Notes: generated from the sequence alone by a model not told the origin. DNA of 64,000 bases from Pseudomonadota bacterium (GCA_016195085.1 JACQAG010000055.1:62001-126000), one strand, 5' to 3'; positions 11,425 through 19,747 are shown, numbered from the stretch's first letter. A program made the numbers and translations.

Positions 11425-12401
11425 TCGCCCGTGCGCAGGAGCACGATGCGGCCTTGGCCGGATTCCGGCACCCAGACCTCGCCGGAGCGGCCATGGATCT
11501 GCCGCACATTGGCGCCCGAGCGCGTGCTCGGAATGGCCTGGAACTGCTCGGTCGACGGATCGAAGCGCAGAATGGCGTTGGCACCCCAGTCGCTCACCCA
11601 GACGACGTCGTGGTCGTCCACATAGACGGCATAGGCGTGCTCCTTGTCGCCCGGAAGCTTGTAGGTCTTCCATTGCTTGGTCAGGGTGTCGTAGCGGCTG
11701 AGATTGCCGGCGTTCCACTCGCTGACCCAGACCCCGCCCTTGGAGTCCGACCACACCCGGCGGGCACCCTGCTCTTGCGTCGGCGGCTCCAGCACCTCGG
11801 CGGCGCCGGTCTCGAGGTCGAGGCGGCCGACATAGCTGCCGGCGAGCGAGGCGAAGTAGACCTCGCCCTTGGGCGTGACGGTGATGCCGTAAGGGCCGAA
11901 GCCTTTGGGCGCCTCCCAAACCTGCATGGCGCCGGTCTTCGGATCGAGGCGGCCATAGATGCCGTTCTGCCCGGTGAACCAGATCCGGCCCTGATGGTCG
12001 AAGGCCGCGGTGTTGAGATTGGCCTCCCGGCTGCCGGCCGGCAGGCGCCAGACCTTGACCTCGTTGGTCTTCGGATCGACGCGGACGATGGCGTTCTGAC
12101 CGCCATCGGTGACCCATGGCGCCCCGTCCGGGCCGATGATGACCCCGTGCGGCGCCGAGCCCTTGCCCAAGGCGATGTGCTCGGTCTTGCCGGTGGCCGG
12201 ATCGAGCTTGCCCAAGGCGCCGTCGCGCTGGGCGGTATACCAGACCGGACCGCCCGGCTCCGGGCTGGGCGCCACGTCATGGACATAGGTGCGGGGCGGG
12301 AGCGGATACTCCCTGGCTTCGACCTCGGCGGCCCAAGCCGAATTCAGGGTGGCCGGCGCCAGCGCGGCCAGAAGGACAGCGATCGCAATCGGTGCGCGCA
12401 T
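11421..12401 (-). CDS. virginiamycin B lyase (Vgb)-like beta-propeller protein
   Basis: Exported 326-residue beta-propeller made of repeated blades, each with a pattern like GVIIGPDGAPWVTD followed by IVRVDPKT. At least six blades are visible (for example GITVTPKGEVYFAS, VWSDSKGGVWVSEW, VYVDDHDVVWVSDW). The signal peptide is about residues 1-28 (IAIAVLLAALAPATL, ending SAWA). The blade pattern matches streptogramin lyase-like proteins, but this fold is used for many purposes and a drug-resistance role should not be assumed. A strong AGGAGG site lies nine bases before the ATG. It overlaps the downstream cytochrome c gene, suggesting a redox-linked periplasmic function. Confidence 0.85.
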   Translation of the reverse strand: MRAPIAIAVLLAALAPATLNSAWAAEVEAREYPLPPRTYVHDVAPSPEPGGPVWYTAQRDGALGKLDPATGKTEHIALGKGSAPHGVIIGPDGAPWVTDGGQNAIVRVDPKTNEVKVWRLPAGSREANLNTAAFDHQGRIWFTGQNGIYGRLDPKTGAMQVWEAPKGFGPYGITVTPKGEVYFASLAGSYVGRLDLETGAAEVLEPPTQEQGARRVWSDSKGGVWVSEWNAGNLSRYDTLTKQWKTYKLPGDKEHAYAVYVDDHDVVWVSDWGANAILRFDPSTEQFQAIPSTRSGANVRQIHGRSGEVWVPESGQGRIVLLRTGE

Positions 12402-12522
12402 CTTCGGCCTCCTTTGCGGGGCTGATAGTCTATACCACGGCGACCCACCCGCCATCCTGCGTTGTGCGGCCCCATCGCGGTACCGCTTGCGAGCGGCCGG
12501 GGTTGCTGCCATGTGAAGGGTG

Positions 12523-13872
12523 ATGTCCGAACCCATCCATGTCATCGGCGGCGGCCTTGCCGGCTCGGAGGCCGCCTGGCAGATCGCCACGGCCGGGGTT
12601 CCTGTCGTGCTGCACGAGATGCGGCCCCTGCGCCGGACCGAAGCCCATGTGACCGACGGGCTGGCGGAGTTGGTGTGCTCCAATTCCTTTCGCTCCGACG
12701 ACGTCGAATACAACGCCGTCGGCGTGCTGCATGAGGAGATGCGACGCCTCGGCTCTCTCATCATGGCCGCGGCCGACCGCAACAGCGTGCCCGCCGGCGG
12801 CGCGCTCGCGGTCGATCGCCACGGCTTCTCCGCCGGCGTCGAGCAGGCGATCGGGAACCAGCCCCTGATCCGGCTGGAGCGGAGCGAGGTGGCGGGTCTG
12901 CCGCCCGCGGATTGGTCGAGCGTCATCATCGCCACCGGGCCCTTGACCTCGCCCGCTCTGGCAGCCGCGATTGCCGGCCTGACCGGCGAGACGGCACTTG
13001 CCTTCTTCGATGCCATCGCGCCCATCGTCTACCGGGAGTCGGTCGATACCTCGATCGCCTGGTTCCAATCCCGCTACGACAAGGCAGGACCGGCCGGCAC
13101 CGGGTCGGACTACATCAACTGTCCCTTGGACAAGGCTGAGTATCAGAGCTTCATCGAAGTTCTGCTCGCAGCCGAGAAGACCGAGTTCAAGGAGTGGGAG
13201 AAGGACACGCCCTATTTCGAAGGCTGCCTGCCGATCGAGGTGATGGCCGAGCGTGGGCCCGACACCTTGCGCTATGGCCCGATGAAGCCGGTCGGCCTGA
13301 CCGATCCCCGTACCGGCCGCAGACCTCATGCCGTGGTCCAGCTGCGTCAGGACAATGCCCTGGGCACCCTCTACAACCTCGTCGGCTTCCAGACCAAGCT
13401 GAAGCATGCCGAGCAGGCCCGCGTGCTGCGCATGATCCCCGGCCTCGGCCAGGCGGAGTTCGCGCGGCTCGGCGGGCTCCACCGCAACACCTTTCTGAAC
13501 GCGCCCAAGCTGCTCGATCCCGAGCTCAGGCTGAAGGTGATGCCGCGGCTTCGCTTCGCCGGGCAGATCACCGGTGTCGAGGGCTATGTGGAGAGTGCCG
13601 CGATCGGCCTCATCGCCGGTCGTTTCGCGGCGGCGGAGAGGCAGAGCCAGACTCGGTTGCCGCCGCCGCCCACCACCGCGCTGGGCGCGCTTCTCGGGCA
13701 TCTGACCGGCGGCGCGGCGATCGAGACCTTCCAACCGATGAACGTCAATTTCGGATTGTTCCCGCCGATCCCCGGCGCCGAGCGCGGCCGCGAGCGCAAG
13801 CGTGCCCTCAGCCGCCGCGCGCTGGCCGACATCGATGCCTGGCGCGGCCGGCTGCAGGCGGCGGCCGAGTAG
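12523..13872 (+). CDS. trmFO: methylenetetrahydrofolate-tRNA-(uracil-5-)-methyltransferase
   Basis: FAD- and folate-dependent enzyme that makes 5-methyluridine at position 54 of tRNA. 449 residues. The N-terminal Rossmann motif [18 protein letters not shown] binds FAD. Family landmarks are [11 protein letters not shown] near residue 50 and [12 protein letters not shown] near residue 200, each carrying one of the two conserved cysteines, plus the C-terminal [14 protein letters not shown] codon lies immediately before the ATG; the ATG at 12523 is preferred. It is flanked by genes on the opposite strand and is probably transcribed alone. This folate-dependent enzyme replaces TrmA in many alphaproteobacteria. 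Confidence 0.95.
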   Translation: MSEPIHVIGGGLAGSEAAWQIATAGVPVVLHEMRPLRRTEAHVTDGLAELVCSNSFRSDDVEYNAVGVLHEEMRRLGSLIMAAADRNSVPAGGALAVDRHGFSAGVEQAIGNQPLIRLERSEVAGLPPADWSSVIIATGPLTSPALAAAIAGLTGETALAFFDAIAPIVYRESVDTSIAWFQSRYDKAGPAGTGSDYINCPLDKAEYQSFIEVLLAAEKTEFKEWEKDTPYFEGCLPIEVMAERGPDTLRYGPMKPVGLTDPRTGRRPHAVVQLRQDNALGTLYNLVGFQTKLKHAEQARVLRMIPGLGQAEFARLGGLHRNTFLNAPKLLDPELRLKVMPRLRFAGQITGVEGYVESAAIGLIAGRFAAAERQSQTRLPPPPTTALGALLGHLTGGAAIETFQPMNVNFGLFPPIPGAERGRERKRALSRRALADIDAWRGRLQAAAE

Positions 13873-13875
13873 CGT

Positions 13876-14415
13876 CTACTCCAGCAGCACCCGCACGCCT
13901 TCCTCGAAATCGGCGCTTTGCCCGTAGGGCCGTGCCGCAGAATCCGCGCTGCGCTGGCTGACGAGCTGCGCCAGCACCAGCATTCCCACGGCCGTGCCGG
14001 CTCCGGTCGTCGGCAGGATGAGCCGCGATGTCCAGCGGTCGGACAGAAGCGGTCCGCGAAAGCTGCTTTCGGCGAAGAGCGGCCGGCCCTCGGTCAAGAC
14101 CTCGCGGTGGATGCCGAGAAGATAGTCGAGATAGGGGCCGGCCGGCAGGCCCTCGCTCATGAGCCTGCCCGTGTTGTCGACGCCGACCGCGTCGATGAGC
14201 GTCGACCCGGAATAGAGATAGCGGAAATCCCCGCCGTTCCCGATCGGCTCGATCAGCACCAGATGCGGCAGCACCAACGGAATTTCCGCTACGTCGATGT
14301 CCGCATAGCGCGGCAGCGCTCCGCTTCGGCGTTTGCTCTGCCAATAGTCGTAGAGGAGCTGCAAGGTCTCCGGCAGCTTCCACTGAATCGCGGACAAGGC
14401 GTGATCCTTCGCCAA
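13876..14415 (-). CDS. PAS_5-type domain protein (copy 1 of 3)
   Basis: A 179-residue protein built almost entirely of one PAS_5-like domain, a family common in Rhodospirillales. The pattern begins LQLLYDYWQSKRRSGALP near residue 19, then IPLVLPHLVLIEPIG, FRYLYSGSTL, and the Tyr-rich PYLDYLLGIHREV. There is no membrane segment, kinase, GGDEF or DNA-binding domain, so the output of any sensing is unclear. It starts 19 bases after the stop of copy 2 and shares its ending style (FEEGVRVLLE), so the two are a duplicated pair in one operon. PAS domains bind ligands or mediate dimerisation; no cofactor-binding residue can be assigned here. Confidence 0.8.
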   Translation of the reverse strand: MAKDHALSAIQWKLPETLQLLYDYWQSKRRSGALPRYADIDVAEIPLVLPHLVLIEPIGNGGDFRYLYSGSTLIDAVGVDNTGRLMSEGLPAGPYLDYLLGIHREVLTEGRPLFAESSFRGPLLSDRWTSRLILPTTGAGTAVGMLVLAQLVSQRSADSAARPYGQSADFEEGVRVLLE

Positions 14416-14433
14416 AACCGGTTGCGAGCGATC

Positions 14434-14955
14434 CTAATCCAGCAGCACCCGCACGCCCTCTTCGAATTCGGCGCTCTCGGAGAACGGCGGCGCCGGCGTG
14501 GATGGGCTCAAGCCGCCGAAGACCTGGGCCGCCATGATCATCCCGACGGCCTCGCCCTCGCCCGCCAGCGGCAGGATCAGCCGGCACGTCCAGCGGTTGG
14601 ACAGGCGCTCGGCGCGGAAGCTGCTCTCCGAGTAGAGCGGCCGCTTTTCATGCAAGACCTCGCGGTTGAGGCCGAGGAGGTAGTCGAGATAGGGGCCGGG
14701 CTTCAAGACCTCGCGCATGCGGCGGCCGGTGCAATCGATCCCGGTCGCCTGGATGACCGCCTCGCCCATCACCCGGTAGCGGAAATCATCGCCGGCCGCG
14801 ATCGGCTCGAGCAGCATCAGATCTGCCGCGAGCTGAGGCAGCTCGGCCACTGCGATGGTCCCGCTTGGCGGTAGGGCCGCACCGATGCGCTTGGCACGCC
14901 AATAGTCATGAAGCGACTGCAGCGTCTCCGGAAGCTTCCACTGAATCGGTGCCAC
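14434..14955 (-). CDS. PAS_5-type domain protein (copy 2 of 3)
   Basis: A 173-residue paralogue of its neighbours. It starts MAPIQWKLPETLQSLHDYW, closely matching copy 1 (IQWKLPETLQLLYDYW), and keeps PYLDYLLGLNREVLHEKR and the C-terminal FEEGVRVLLD. It is a stand-alone domain with no signal peptide or membrane helix. The gene shares an upstream motif with copy 3 (see the site at 14996-15024). The high similarity between copies 1 and 2 points to recent tandem duplication; copy 3 is more divergent. The function is unknown. Confidence 0.8.
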   Translation of the reverse strand: MAPIQWKLPETLQSLHDYWRAKRIGAALPPSGTIAVAELPQLAADLMLLEPIAAGDDFRYRVMGEAVIQATGIDCTGRRMREVLKPGPYLDYLLGLNREVLHEKRPLYSESSFRAERLSNRWTCRLILPLAGEGEAVGMIMAAQVFGGLSPSTPAPPFSESAEFEEGVRVLLD

Positions 14956-14995
14956 GTGTGTCCGTAGGGTTGAAAATACCGTGTTGTCCTAGCCA

Positions 14996-15024
14996 TACAC
15001 GGTTCAAATCCGGGCCGGCAAGGC
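14996..15024 (-). promoter_or_regulatory. motif shared upstream of PAS_5 copies 2 and 3
   Basis: Read on the minus strand, the bases before copy 2 contain CCGTGTATGGCTAGGAC and those before copy 3 (15598-15630) contain CCGTGTAAGGCTAACAC, both preceded by a T-rich GG-TTT stretch. The match of about 20 bases in non-coding DNA suggests a common promoter or operator. It could equally be leftover similarity from the gene duplication. Confidence 0.4.
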
Positions 15025-15052
15025 ATCCCCGCGCGTCGATGAATTCTCGGGG

Positions 15053-15586
15053 TTAGTCGAGGACGAGGTAGGCTCCCGCTTCGAAGTCGGCGCTCTCGGC
15101 CACCGGCGGCGGCGCCGGAAGATTGGCCCGCGCGCCGAAGACCTGGCCGGCGAGCATCATTCCGACCGCCTCGCCGTCGGTCGCCAGCGGCAAGATCAAC
15201 CGGAAGGTCCAGCGGTCCGACAATCGGTGCGAGCGATAGCTGCTCTCGGCATAGAGCGGTCGCCGCTCGCGCATGACGAGGCGGTTGAGCCCTTGCACAT
15301 AGTCCCGGTAGGGGGTCGGCGGCAGCAGCTCGTTCTGGCTCTTGCCGGTGAAGTCCATGCCGGCGGCCTCGACCACGGCGGTGCCGACCAGCCGGTAGCG
15401 GAAATCGGCACCACCATCGATGGGCTCGCTCAGCATGAGATGCGGCAGCAGCCGCGGAATCTCCACGGGATCGATCGCATCGCGCCGGGGCAGAGCGGTG
15501 CCCCGGCGCTTGCTGCGCCAATAATCCAGGAGTTGCTGCAGTTTCGCGTCGGCAATGGTAATCGTGGGCGCGGCCGGCATCGGCAC
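15053..15586 (-). CDS. PAS_5-type domain protein (copy 3 of 3)
   Basis: A 177-residue member of the same family. The order of conserved blocks is the same: LQQLLDYWRSKRRGTALP, IPRLLPHLMLSEPI, FRYRLVGTAVV, YRDYVQGLNRLVMRERRP and RWTFRLILPLATDGEA. It ends FEAGAYLVLD, without the VRVLLE/VRVLLD ending of copies 1 and 2. It is separated from copy 2 by about 97 bases and has its own upstream copy of the shared motif, so it may be transcribed separately. A single small PAS-like domain, probably cytoplasmic; partner and ligand are unknown. Confidence 0.8.
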   Translation of the reverse strand: MPMPAAPTITIADAKLQQLLDYWRSKRRGTALPRRDAIDPVEIPRLLPHLMLSEPIDGGADFRYRLVGTAVVEAAGMDFTGKSQNELLPPTPYRDYVQGLNRLVMRERRPLYAESSYRSHRLSDRWTFRLILPLATDGEAVGMMLAGQVFGARANLPAPPPVAESADFEAGAYLVLD

Positions 15587-15620
15587 CTTTGCATACGGGA
15601 GAGTGTTAGCCTTACACGGA

Positions 15621-16472
15621 TTAAAACCGCCCGCGCAAGGCGCGCCACCCCATCCGCCATAGGGCGGAGGGGGGGCTTTCGGCGAGGCTTGGATGGAAGA
15701 CGTCGTGACCGACCCGTGCGAGCCGGCGGAGATAGAGATCGGTCGCCACCGCCGGTAGCAAGGCTGGGACGGCAGCCCGTGGGATCGCCCGGTGCTGCGC
15801 CCGGGCTTCGGCCAGCAGCGAACGCGCCTCCTCGGCCAAGCGCCGGGTTAATTCAGGTAAGCCGTTAGAAGGCTTTAAATCGAACAATTGCTGTGTGTTG
15901 ACGCTAAACTCTTCGAGCATTACACGAGGAAGATACAGGCGCTGGGCGCGGGCGTGGAAGGGCACGGCCCGCAACAGGCCGACGAGCGCATAAGCGATGC
16001 CGACCTGGCGCGCGATCTCCAACGCGGCGGCCTCGCCGGCGCCCAGCACGGTGAGCGCCAACCCCACGAGGCTGCTGGACGTGCCTTCGGCATAGGCGCG
16101 CAAGGCCACGAGATCCGCCGGCGGCTCCGCCTCGAGATCCTGCTCGCGGGCATCGAGCAGGCGATAGAAGGCCTCAGCGGGTAGACCATGACGACGGATC
16201 GCCTGGGCCAGCGGCAAGATCACCTCGTGCTGGCGCGGCGGCCGCCCGGCATAGATCTCCTCGATCGCCTCGCGCCACCATTGCAGGCGAATGCCGCCCA
16301 GCATCGGCTCGCGCACGACCTCGCGGGTCTTGGCGACCTCGACATTGAAGGCATAGAGGGCAAACAGCGCCTGGCGCTCGGCCGTCGGCGCAAACAGGCT
16401 GGCGAGGTAGCGGTCGCGGTCGTAGCGGCGCACCAGACGACCGGCCGCATCCAAGTTCCCGTGCTCGGCCAT
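15621..16472 (-). CDS. squalene/phytoene synthase-fold protein, NDUFAF6-like
   Basis: A 283-residue isoprenoid-synthase-fold protein. The start of the fold, RYLASLFAPTAERQALFALYAFNVEVAK, followed by the tryptophan pair LQWWREAIEEIY, matches the NDUFAF6 branch, whose mitochondrial member helps assemble complex I. The two Asp-rich metal-binding motifs of true squalene synthases are missing: the first site reads EVAKTREVVRE and the second LLRAVPFHARAQRLYLP, with no DDxxD. A catalytic prenyl-transfer role is therefore unlikely. It is divergent from hpnC. The ATG at 16472 gives the right family N-terminus; the longer frame upstream runs over the hpnC promoter. The nuo operon lies in the same window. 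Confidence 0.82.
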   Translation of the reverse strand: MAEHGNLDAAGRLVRRYDRDRYLASLFAPTAERQALFALYAFNVEVAKTREVVREPMLGGIRLQWWREAIEEIYAGRPPRQHEVILPLAQAIRRHGLPAEAFYRLLDAREQDLEAEPPADLVALRAYAEGTSSSLVGLALTVLGAGEAAALEIARQVGIAYALVGLLRAVPFHARAQRLYLPRVMLEEFSVNTQQLFDLKPSNGLPELTRRLAEEARSLLAEARAQHRAIPRAAVPALLPAVATDLYLRRLARVGHDVFHPSLAESPPSALWRMGWRALRGRF

Positions 16473-16500
16473 CCAGAAAATCCGCCCAGGCGCCTGTAAA

Positions 16501-16562
16501 TTGCCGATCGTGAGCCTACTGTATAAGCGTCGTGACGGCACCGGCCGGCTCCTATATAGGAG
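16501..16562. promoter_or_regulatory. divergent promoter region and palindrome before hpnC
   Basis: The space between the NDUFAF6-like gene and hpnC carries TATAAG at 16522-16527 (a possible -10 for hpnC, though its nearest TTGCCG is only 15 bases upstream) and a perfect 14-base palindrome CTCCTATATAGGAG at 16549-16562, flanked by CCGG on both sides. The palindrome has the size and position of an operator for a dimeric regulator. No regulator gene is adjacent. Confidence 0.4.
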
Positions 16563-16596
16563 ACCGGTGCCCCAAAATGCCCCGAGCCATGCGCGC

Positions 16597-17481
16597 ATGA
16601 GCGGCGATCTGGACTCCAGAGCCCCGGCCCAGAAGCCGGCCAATGCCTCCTGGACCGACACCGCGTCGGGCAAGTCCCAGGCGACGGAGAATTTTCCCGT
16701 GGCCTCGCGCATCATTGCGCCGGCCGAGCGGCGCCATGTGCTCGCCTTCTACACCTTCGCCCGCGCCGCCGACGATGTCGCCGACCATGCGGTGCTGGCC
16801 CCCGAGGCGAAGCTGGCGCGCCTGGAGGCCTTCGCCAAGGCGCTGGACGATGACACCAGGAGCGAGCCGCCTGAGGCGGCCCAGCTCCGGCGGAGCCTGG
16901 CGGAGACCGGCGTCAGCTCCGCGCACGCCCATCATCTCTTGCAGGCGTTCCGCCAGGACGCGACCAAGCAGCGCTACCACGCCTGGAGCGATCTGCTGCT
17001 CTATTGTGCCTATTCGGCGGCACCCGTCGGCCGCTATCTCCTCGACCTCCACCGCGAGAGCCGCTCGATCTGGCCGGCCGCCGACGCGCTGTGCAACGCC
17101 TTGCAGGTGATCAATCACCTGCAGGATTGCCGCGACGACCATGCCGCGCTCGACCGGGTGTATCTGCCCACCCTGTGGTTCGCGGCGGAGGGCATCACGG
17201 TTTCGGCGCTGGCGGAGCGGGCGACGAGCCCGGCCTTGCGCCGCGTGCTCGATCGGACCCTCGACCGGGTGGACGAGCTCCTCATCGCCGCCGATCCGTT
17301 GCCGCGCGCTCTTGCCAGTCGGCGCCTGGCACTGCAATCCGCTATCACGCTTGCCATCGCCCGCCGGCTCAGCCAGCGGCTGCGCCGCCGCGATCCCTTG
17401 GTCCGGCGCGTCAGGCTGGGGGCCTGGGACTATCTCATCGCCACCGCAACCGGCGTCGCCTCCCTCCTATCCTGGCGATGA
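16597..17481 (+). CDS. hpnC: hydroxysqualene synthase HpnC
   Basis: Converts presqualene diphosphate to hydroxysqualene in the three-step bacterial squalene route that feeds hopanoid synthesis. 294 residues. The HpnC hallmark ENFPVAS lies near residue 32, the first Asp-rich site is ARAADDVADH and the second is LQDCRDDHAALDRVYLP; both metal sites are intact, unlike in the divergent neighbour. The ATG at 16597 is chosen; an in-frame extension to 16501 would cross the promoter palindrome. HpnE follows 226 bases downstream, with a palindromic repeat between. HpnD, which makes the presqualene diphosphate substrate and usually sits between hpnC and hpnE, is absent from this window. Confidence 0.9.
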   Translation: MSGDLDSRAPAQKPANASWTDTASGKSQATENFPVASRIIAPAERRHVLAFYTFARAADDVADHAVLAPEAKLARLEAFAKALDDDTRSEPPEAAQLRRSLAETGVSSAHAHHLLQAFRQDATKQRYHAWSDLLLYCAYSAAPVGRYLLDLHRESRSIWPAADALCNALQVINHLQDCRDDHAALDRVYLPTLWFAAEGITVSALAERATSPALRRVLDRTLDRVDELLIAADPLPRALASRRLALQSAITLAIARRLSQRLRRRDPLVRRVRLGAWDYLIATATGVASLLSWR

Positions 17482-17527
17482 GCCGGCAAAGACGCTCTAC
17501 CGTGGCTCGCCAACACTGCGCATACCG

Positions 17528-17664
17528 ACCCTCACCCGCCTCGCTGACGCTCGGCACCCTCTCCCGCCGGGGGTGGGATTTGGGAGGGGGTGCGGCGCAC
17601 CCCCTCCCCGACCCTCCCTGGGCGGGAGAGGGGGGACCCGCGCCTAGCGCGGGTGGGTGAGGGT
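17528..17664. repeat. GC-rich palindromic repeat R2 between hpnC and hpnE
   Basis: A 137-bp non-coding element ending in ACCCTCACCC (17528-17537) and its complement GGGTGAGGGT (17655-17664). Inside are a second inverted pair CTCTCCCGCC/GGCGGGAGAG and a central perfect hairpin of 12-base arms around GGC at 17583-17609. Positions 17567-17610 match 59347-59390, upstream of clpP, at 38 of 44 bases. The folded structure could attenuate transcription from hpnC into hpnE. Confidence 0.75.
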
Positions 17665-17707
17665 CCGGTTCCGCGCATCGCCTATTTGCGATGGCCGGTA
17701 CTAGACC

Positions 17708-18970
17708 GTGACCACGTTGCATGTCGTCGGCGCCGGACTGGCCGGGCTCGCCGCCGCCCTCCATGCCGGCCGCGCCGGGCTCTCGGTCAGGCTCTACGAA
17801 GCCGGCACCCGCGCCGGCGGACGGTGCCGGACCTACCACGACCCGGTGCTGGATCGCTCGATCGACAATGGCGCGCATCTGGTCTTGGGCGCCAACCGCG
17901 CGGCGCTTGCCTATCTCGATCGGCTCGGCGCCAGCGGGCAGATGCTCGAAGTCGCCCCTGCCCGCTTCCCCATGCTCGACCTGGCGACCGGCGCGCTCTG
18001 GAACCTCCGGCCGAATGCCGGGCCCTTGCCGTGGTGGCTGTTGAGCCGGGAACGCCGCACCCCCGATTGCAGCCCCTGGCAGCATCTGGCCGGAGCCAAG
18101 CTGCTCTGGGCTTCGCCCGAGGCGACCGTCGGCCAGGTGCTGGGAGGGGACCATCCGACCTTCGAGAGGTTGTGGCAGCCCTTCTGCGCCGCCGTGCTCA
18201 ACACCGATCCCAAGGAGGCCTCGGCCCGCCTCATGGGCCGCACCTTGCTCAGAACCTTCCTTGCCGGCGAGCGCGCCTCGAGGCCCCACATCGCGCGGAG
18301 CGGCATCGGCGCCGCCTTCGTCGATCCGGCGGTGGCGGCGCTGGCGGAAGCCGGTTCGCCAGTGGAGTTCGCGAGCCGGCTGAAGGCGATCGAGAGCGGG
18401 GACGGGCGGGCGCGGGCGCTGGTCTTCGAGGGACGGCGCATCGAGCTGGCGCCGGGCGACGGCGTGGTCTTGGCCGTGCCCCCGGCAACGGCCGCGAGCC
18501 TGGTTCCCGGGCTCACCCTCGTCCCCAATGAGAGCCGCGCCATCGTCAACGCGCATTTCCGCCTTGAGCGGCCAGCGGTCTTGCCGGGCGGATTGCCGTT
18601 CCTCGGGCTCGTCGGCGGCAGCGCGCAGTGGCTGTTCCAGCGCGGGGACGTGGTGTCGGTGACGGTCAGCGCCGCCGACGATTTGGTGCAGGAGTCAGCC
18701 GAAACCAGCGCCGAACATCTGTGGAGCGATGTCGCCCGCGCGCTCGGGATCGTGCACGCGCCGCCGCCGGCGAGCCGCATCATCAAGGAGCGCCGTGCCA
18801 CTTTTGCGCAGACGCCCGAGCAGCTGCGCCGGCGCCCGGGGCCGGTCACCGGGCTCCGCAATGTCATGCTCGCCGGCGATTGGACCGACACCGGGCTTCC
18901 GGCCACCATCGACGGCGCCATCCGGTCCGGCGAAACCGCCGCCTCGGTCTGGCTCGCGCATCGCCCCTGA
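17708..18970 (+). CDS. hpnE: hydroxysqualene dehydroxylase HpnE
   Basis: FAD-dependent amine-oxidase-fold enzyme that reduces hydroxysqualene to squalene. 420 residues. The N-terminal dinucleotide-binding motif is VVGAGLAGLAAALHAG, followed by the flavin-contacting AGGRCRTY and DNGAHLVLGAN near residues 37-65, which is typical of HpnE. The C-terminus carries the second FAD contact, MLAGDWTDTGLPATIDGAI. It lies in the same direction as hpnC, which makes its substrate. No other hopanoid genes (hpnD, shc, hpnH) follow; the next gene is a PuuD-like protein. Confidence 0.9.
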   Translation: MTTLHVVGAGLAGLAAALHAGRAGLSVRLYEAGTRAGGRCRTYHDPVLDRSIDNGAHLVLGANRAALAYLDRLGASGQMLEVAPARFPMLDLATGALWNLRPNAGPLPWWLLSRERRTPDCSPWQHLAGAKLLWASPEATVGQVLGGDHPTFERLWQPFCAAVLNTDPKEASARLMGRTLLRTFLAGERASRPHIARSGIGAAFVDPAVAALAEAGSPVEFASRLKAIESGDGRARALVFEGRRIELAPGDGVVLAVPPATAASLVPGLTLVPNESRAIVNAHFRLERPAVLPGGLPFLGLVGGSAQWLFQRGDVVSVTVSAADDLVQESAETSAEHLWSDVARALGIVHAPPPASRIIKERRATFAQTPEQLRRRPGPVTGLRNVMLAGDWTDTGLPATIDGAIRSGETAASVWLAHRP

Positions 18971-19121
18971 ACCCGGCGATCGGAGGCATGCCGCGGTATG
19001 CCCGGCCGGCCCGACGGCAATTGCGACCGATTCGCGCTCGCGTCGCTAGCGCATTGAACACGCTAAGGTTTGGGCTATAATGCCCGGCTCTAAAGAACCC
19101 CCAACGCATGAGGCCGCGACC

Positions 19122-19724
19122 ATGGCTTCCATACTCGAAAACCTACGCAACGCCGTGATCGCCGGTTTCGTGCTGGCGGCGATCATCTATTGGGCTTTGG
19201 TCGGCGTCCCTTGGGATGCCACCTATCTCGCCTTCTTCATCCGCTGGCTGCACGTGCTGAGCGGCGTCATGTGGATCGGACTGCTCTGGTACTTCAACTT
19301 CGTGCAGATCCCCTCGATGCCGAAGATTCCCGACGAGCAGAAGCCGGCGGTCTCCAAGGTGATCGCGCCGGCGGCACTCTTCTGGTTCCGCTGGGCGGCG
19401 GCCGCGACGGTCGTCACCGGGCTCATCCTGGCATGGCTCAACGGCTTCCTCGTGCAGACGCTCAGCTTCGGCCTGACCGCCGACAGCATCAGGGGCCACA
19501 CCGCGCTTGGCATCGGCATGTGGCTCGGCCTGATCATGGCCTTCAATGTCTGGTTCATCATCTGGCCGAACCAGCAGAAGGCCTTGGGCATGGTCGAGGC
19601 GTCGGCAGACGACAAGAAGAAGGCGGCGCGCTTGGCGATGCTGACCTCGCGGCTCAACACCGTGTTGTCCGTGCCGATGCTCTACGCCATGGTGAGCGCC
19701 CAGAACATCTACGGCTTGCCCTGA
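19122..19724 (+). CDS. urate hydroxylase PuuD-like membrane protein
   Basis: A 200-residue integral membrane protein with about five helices (near 10-30, 36-60, 88-110, 130-150 and 177-195). It contains FFIRWLHVLSGVMWIGLLWYF, similar to the N-terminal membrane part of PuuD-type urate hydroxylases (Urate_ox_N family). It lacks the C-terminal cytochrome c domain of full-length PuuD, so urate oxidation is not established. Such short forms are common in alphaproteobacteria and have no assigned role. The second ATG, at 19122, was chosen because it precedes the first helix directly; the ATG at 19080 would add 14 polar residues. A terminator follows. Confidence 0.75.
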   Translation: MASILENLRNAVIAGFVLAAIIYWALVGVPWDATYLAFFIRWLHVLSGVMWIGLLWYFNFVQIPSMPKIPDEQKPAVSKVIAPAALFWFRWAAAATVVTGLILAWLNGFLVQTLSFGLTADSIRGHTALGIGMWLGLIMAFNVWFIIWPNQQKALGMVEASADDKKKAARLAMLTSRLNTVLSVPMLYAMVSAQNIYGLP

Positions 19725-19747
19725 TACCGGCGATCATCCGAGATGGG

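Noticed and set aside
11421-12401. Antibiotic resistance by streptogramin cleavage
   Set aside because: Only the beta-propeller pattern is visible. The coupled cytochrome and export signal do not fit a cytoplasmic drug-inactivating lyase.
15621-16472. HpnD for the divergent synthase-fold gene
   Set aside because: It lacks both Asp-rich metal motifs and has the NDUFAF6-type N-terminus, so it is unlikely to make presqualene diphosphate.
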